Source of the DNA: Gymnopus androsaceus JB14
Taxonomy: Eukaryota; Basidiomycota; Agaricomycetes; Agaricales; Omphalotaceae
Direction of reading: 5' to 3'
DNA length: 64,000 bases
NCBI GenBank assembly: GCA_009733575.1
Contig: ML769618.1
Location: 1 to 64,000, forward strand
Numbering within the stretch: position 1 is the stretch's first letter; every line of letters starts with the position of its first letter. The translations under genes and the position numbers were made by a program. Below are positions 61,089-64,000 of this stretch, in pieces. The notes beneath the pieces were generated by a model. The model was not told where the DNA came from and ran no database searches. It was given only the letters and a program-made list of their open reading frames with translations.

Positions 61089-61704
61089 TACTTTCTAATT
61101 GGCAGAGGCTGGGCGTGGGCGTAGTGTGATGTTTTGGCTGGGTTTGCGATGCTAATCAGACTTGTAAACGATGGGAAGCAAACTGGGAAGAGGCGGGAGA
61201 AGGAGTGGAAATACGAGGATGAGCCCAGGTGTTATAAAGGATATCGCCTCCAGCACTGTTGAACGGGAGAGCAAGTTGAGGGATGGAACAAGGTCGAGCC
61301 ACTAACAGAATTAAATGTTAATTTAGGATCGGGATAAGAGAACTCAAAGAATGGAACGGATTAAAACTTTCGAGAATAGAAGGAACTTGGGGAAGAGATA
61401 CTCACGAATCCTCCATCATCAACATCACTAGAAGTGGCGTATTCATGGCTGGGAGCGCATTCAAATACCCTACTTGACCTAAAATCGGCGGAGTCTGCTC
61501 CCGTCGATTTCTGGTCTGCGTGGCCAATTTGCTGGATCTCGAGGCTTTGAGCTTACTCTTACTTGTCTATTTCGGGGTTCTGGACCTCCGATCCGGCGGT
61601 CATCCTGCGGAGTCTGCTCCTAGAATAGGTGTGGTTGTACTCTATGGGATGAGACGGAGATAGGGTGAGGAAGGGATGTAGGATGTGGTGGATGATGGGT
61701 GAGT

Positions 61705-62235
61705 AAGCTGGACGAAGGGAGGCGGAGGCAGTATCCCAATCTCTAACCTAAAAACTCAGCCACAACCAAGCTCGGAGCCCAACCATCAATATCTTCAACT
61801 CCCACAGACGCCAAATGCCAAACGCAACGCCAAAAAGTGGGGAGCACAACCTAGCTATGCTCGAACCCACTCGCAATGTAGAGGTAGATGCAGATGACGC
61901 GAAAGTCTGAGGGTGTGTTTTATGTTAGCGTTATTTCGCGATCAGCAGTCGTCGGGCGGAAGGTCTGGATATGGAGAGCCCTGCTCGTTTTCATTGCCTG
62001 CGGTTGATGATTGATAACTCCCTCATCCCAGCGCCTATCTCGGTCCTCTTCTCTCCACTACTATCTCCGTGCAGTGTCTCTAGAACATGTCACCCTCAAT
62101 AACCAGAGTCAAGTTTGAGTCAAGGACCAGTGAAACTTGTCATCGTGATCCTCATTCTCATTCGATATCAGTAAGAACAAGCACTGAAGAAGAGGAATAG
62201 TTTGAGAAAAGTACATTGCAGACGTCGTATTCAGG
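61705..62235 (+). repeat. Dispersed repeat, copy 2
   Basis: Shares ordered blocks with 54538-54790 (see that entry), separated here by extra sequence at ~61770-62035. Confidence 0.55.
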
Positions 62236-62356
62236 CGACGTTGGAGTTAAGAAACAATTGCAAGTTGTTTATCTTATCTACAAGTAAGAATGAGCACTGA
62301 AGAAGAAGCTTGAGAAAAGTACATTGCATACATCGTATTCAGACGACGTTGGAGTT
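62167..62356 (+). repeat. Local direct duplication (~75-85 bp units)
   Basis: AGTAAGAA-AAGCACTGAAGAAG through GTATTCAGGCGACGTTGGAG occurs at 62169-62253 and again at 62284-62355 with small differences; ~30 bp separate the units. Confidence 0.65.
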
Positions 62357-62570
62357 AATCCGGCTTTCTCTAACGTTCAAGGAGTATTACTTCAAGATCC
62401 TCACTACTAATTCGCGCCGTTGAACTACACCAGACTAAGATTAAGCATCGAGCTCGCAAGCCTGACCCACGACCTCATCCCATCAAGGAAAAACTCTTTT
62501 TTCACAATGAGCTCGCAACAGAAACAGTATGCATGCGTCGCTTCTGTAGATCTGATACTGTACATACCTT

Positions 62571-63040
62571 AGGACCCCGGATATATAATACTGCTTGAGC
62601 TCTGATCCCAAAAGGCCGGACTTTGGCCAAATTTGGAGGTAATGTATAATGCCAAAGGCCGAATTTTGGCCCTTTTTGGATGGCAGGTCTAGTGTAAGGA
62701 AAGGCCGAAAAAGACCGATCCGACACCAGGTTTGATCCAAAAGGGCCGAATTCTGGGGTGAATTAGGATTTTTGGAGTGATCAGTTGGTAAACAAAGAGC
62801 AAGTTACATATAGAGGCTTAGAAGTTTTGTTTCTTGAGAGATTGTTTGCTGAAAAACCCAAGCCATCCACGCCTAATCTGATGAGCTTGCAGCTAGACCG
62901 AAAATGTAGTGTGGCGCTTATTGGGCGGTACAGTGGTGCCCAAAAGGGCCGGAAACGAAAAATTTCAGACCAGGTATGGTGCAAAAGGCCGAGTTTCGAC
63001 CATTCGGTATCAGAGCTCAAGCGGTATTATCCGGGGTCCT
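62571..63040. mobile_element. 470-bp TIR element (MITE-like)
   Basis: The left end AGGACCCCGGATA-TATAATACTGCTTGAGCTCTGAT and the right end ATCAGAGCTCAAGCGGTATT...CCGGGGTCCT are complementary over ~37 bp with small differences. CCTT flanks both sides (62567-62570 and 63041-63044), a possible 4-bp TSD. Inside, AAAGGCCGA or a close variant recurs six times (e.g. 62612, 62653, 62700, 62742, 62943, 62982), several in the near-palindrome GGCCGAATTTTGGCC. There is no ORF of note. Confidence 0.6.
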
Positions 63041-63044
63041 CCTT

Positions 63045-64000
63045 ATCTACGAGGCTGACTTCTGGATACAGATAAAGACGTGATTATGATAGAGCTTCTA
63101 GCTAACTTGAAACGTGCAGCTGTTGCCGCCGTCGAGAAATCAATGAGTTTCTCGCTAACTGTTGTATCTCGATGGCCGTATTCTCGGACTCAACCACCAA
63201 TCAGCTCTCCAATCTGTACACGATTGTAAAACTCGACACTGGAAGTCTCTTACCCTTACGTTTCTGGAACTCTTCTTCTTCCAAACTCTTCACGTTCAAG
63301 ATAACAATGAGAATGAATAGACAGCATCTGAATCTTCGTTAAGATTATGATACCGTAATCAGAAAGCTTTCAAAGGTGAACGCCCGAGTTATCACTAGGT
63401 TTTGTAATGTTCCTCCACTGGGATCTTCGCGTTGTTGCTGTTGTTGTTGAATGGACCTGACGTCGAACAATGTTATGACTTCACCTCTATCCATATACAT
63501 ATACATGTATCGGCGGATGCTCACACATGTGTTTTCCCTCTCTTTCCGCCACCATGTATTCTGAGAGAACGACCGGAACTCATTACTGCTTGCATCGATG
63601 CCTGTTTCAGCACCTGACTCCAATCATTCTCTTCAATTAACCAAGGGCTCCATTTCTACATTTCCTCAAGCTCACCATTATCTTAACGCTGTTTCTCAAA
63701 GTACCGAGCCTAATACCAAATGCAGGCAAGCGGGTCGAGGGTATTCGCCGAGCGACGTGGTCACTCTACTACCCCGGCTTTCATTAGTCTCCCCTAGGCA
63801 GACTCGAATATACACCGACGATCTGTTTGATGTGTAGGCTTTCATCCTGTTTTCACCGCCGCACACTGTGACAGTGTAATATACCGTTCAGTGTACACAG
63901 TACGTCGCCCGTCAATCTTAAATCGAGTCGAACTGTAAATGATATTAATTGATTTGACCCATCGCGTCAGAAGTTCATTGATGGAGTATGACACTGCAAA
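63045..64000. other. Window end, no supported gene
   Basis: ORFs of 60-92 codons on both strands show no domain or splice plan. A gene entering from beyond the right edge cannot be excluded. Confidence 0.35.

Larger units (their letters stand above)
61089..62570. other. Intergenic with dispersed and direct repeats
   Basis: No gene seen. CGGAGTCTGCTCC occurs at ~61489 and ~61609. It also holds the second copy of the dispersed repeat (61705-62235) and a local duplication (62167-62356). Confidence 0.4.

Overview
This is a basidiomycete (Agaricomycetes-type) nuclear scaffold fragment. Genes are split by many short GT-AG introns of about 50-60 bp, several F-box proteins have the architecture common in mushrooms, and the repeats are Helitron-like and TIR elements typical of such genomes. 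A run of 25 Ns marks it as a draft assembly. No rRNA, tRNA or CRISPR array could be supported. Species not determined.

Left third (1-20.5 kb) is mobile-element territory. A Helitron-type Rep/PIF1 helicase gene (about 0.25-6.6 kb) is followed by an unrecognised 598-aa gene (6.9-9.3 kb). The second exon of that gene is interrupted by a 408-bp TIR element with a perfect 9-bp target duplication. Then come a decaying F-box-like gene and two long repeat copies (about 11.8-13.0 and 15.5-16.7 kb). These end in a Helitron-like 3' terminus (hairpin, 10-nt spacer, CTRR) and carry the relic of a fungal aminoglycoside-phosphotransferase-like kinase. The same terminus lies at the left edge of the window, and a truncated copy sits at 20.1-20.5 kb. 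A second F-box relic and an intact 547-aa HxxxD acyltransferase gene lie among them.

Middle (20.6-35 kb) is ordinary gene space. It holds a DUF4140/DUF4139 (MuiA-like) protein with an FG-repeat insert, phosphopantothenate-cysteine ligase (CAB2, one apparent frameshift), an F-box/LRR-like gene with two frameshifts, a broken TAP42 relic, a ten-exon zinc-type oxidoreductase and a HAPSTR1/C16orf72-like nuclear protein.

Right half (36.8-57.9 kb) is an expansion of M17 leucyl aminopeptidase. Three near-complete copies and one gap-broken chimera lie in tandem, there is one relic at 49.1-49.6 kb, and one intact 17-exon copy (492 aa) lies 8.6 kb beyond the tandem block. Each tandem copy has its own frameshift; only the distal copy reads cleanly. 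About 1.1 kb on each side of the N gap is nearly the same sequence, so the chimeric copy is probably an assembly artefact. An orphan multipass membrane protein gene (50.9-53.5 kb) separates the tandem block from the distal copy. The last 6 kb holds a 1.23-kb element with about 270-bp TIRs, an unrecognised 436-aa ORF, dispersed repeats and a 470-bp TIR element.
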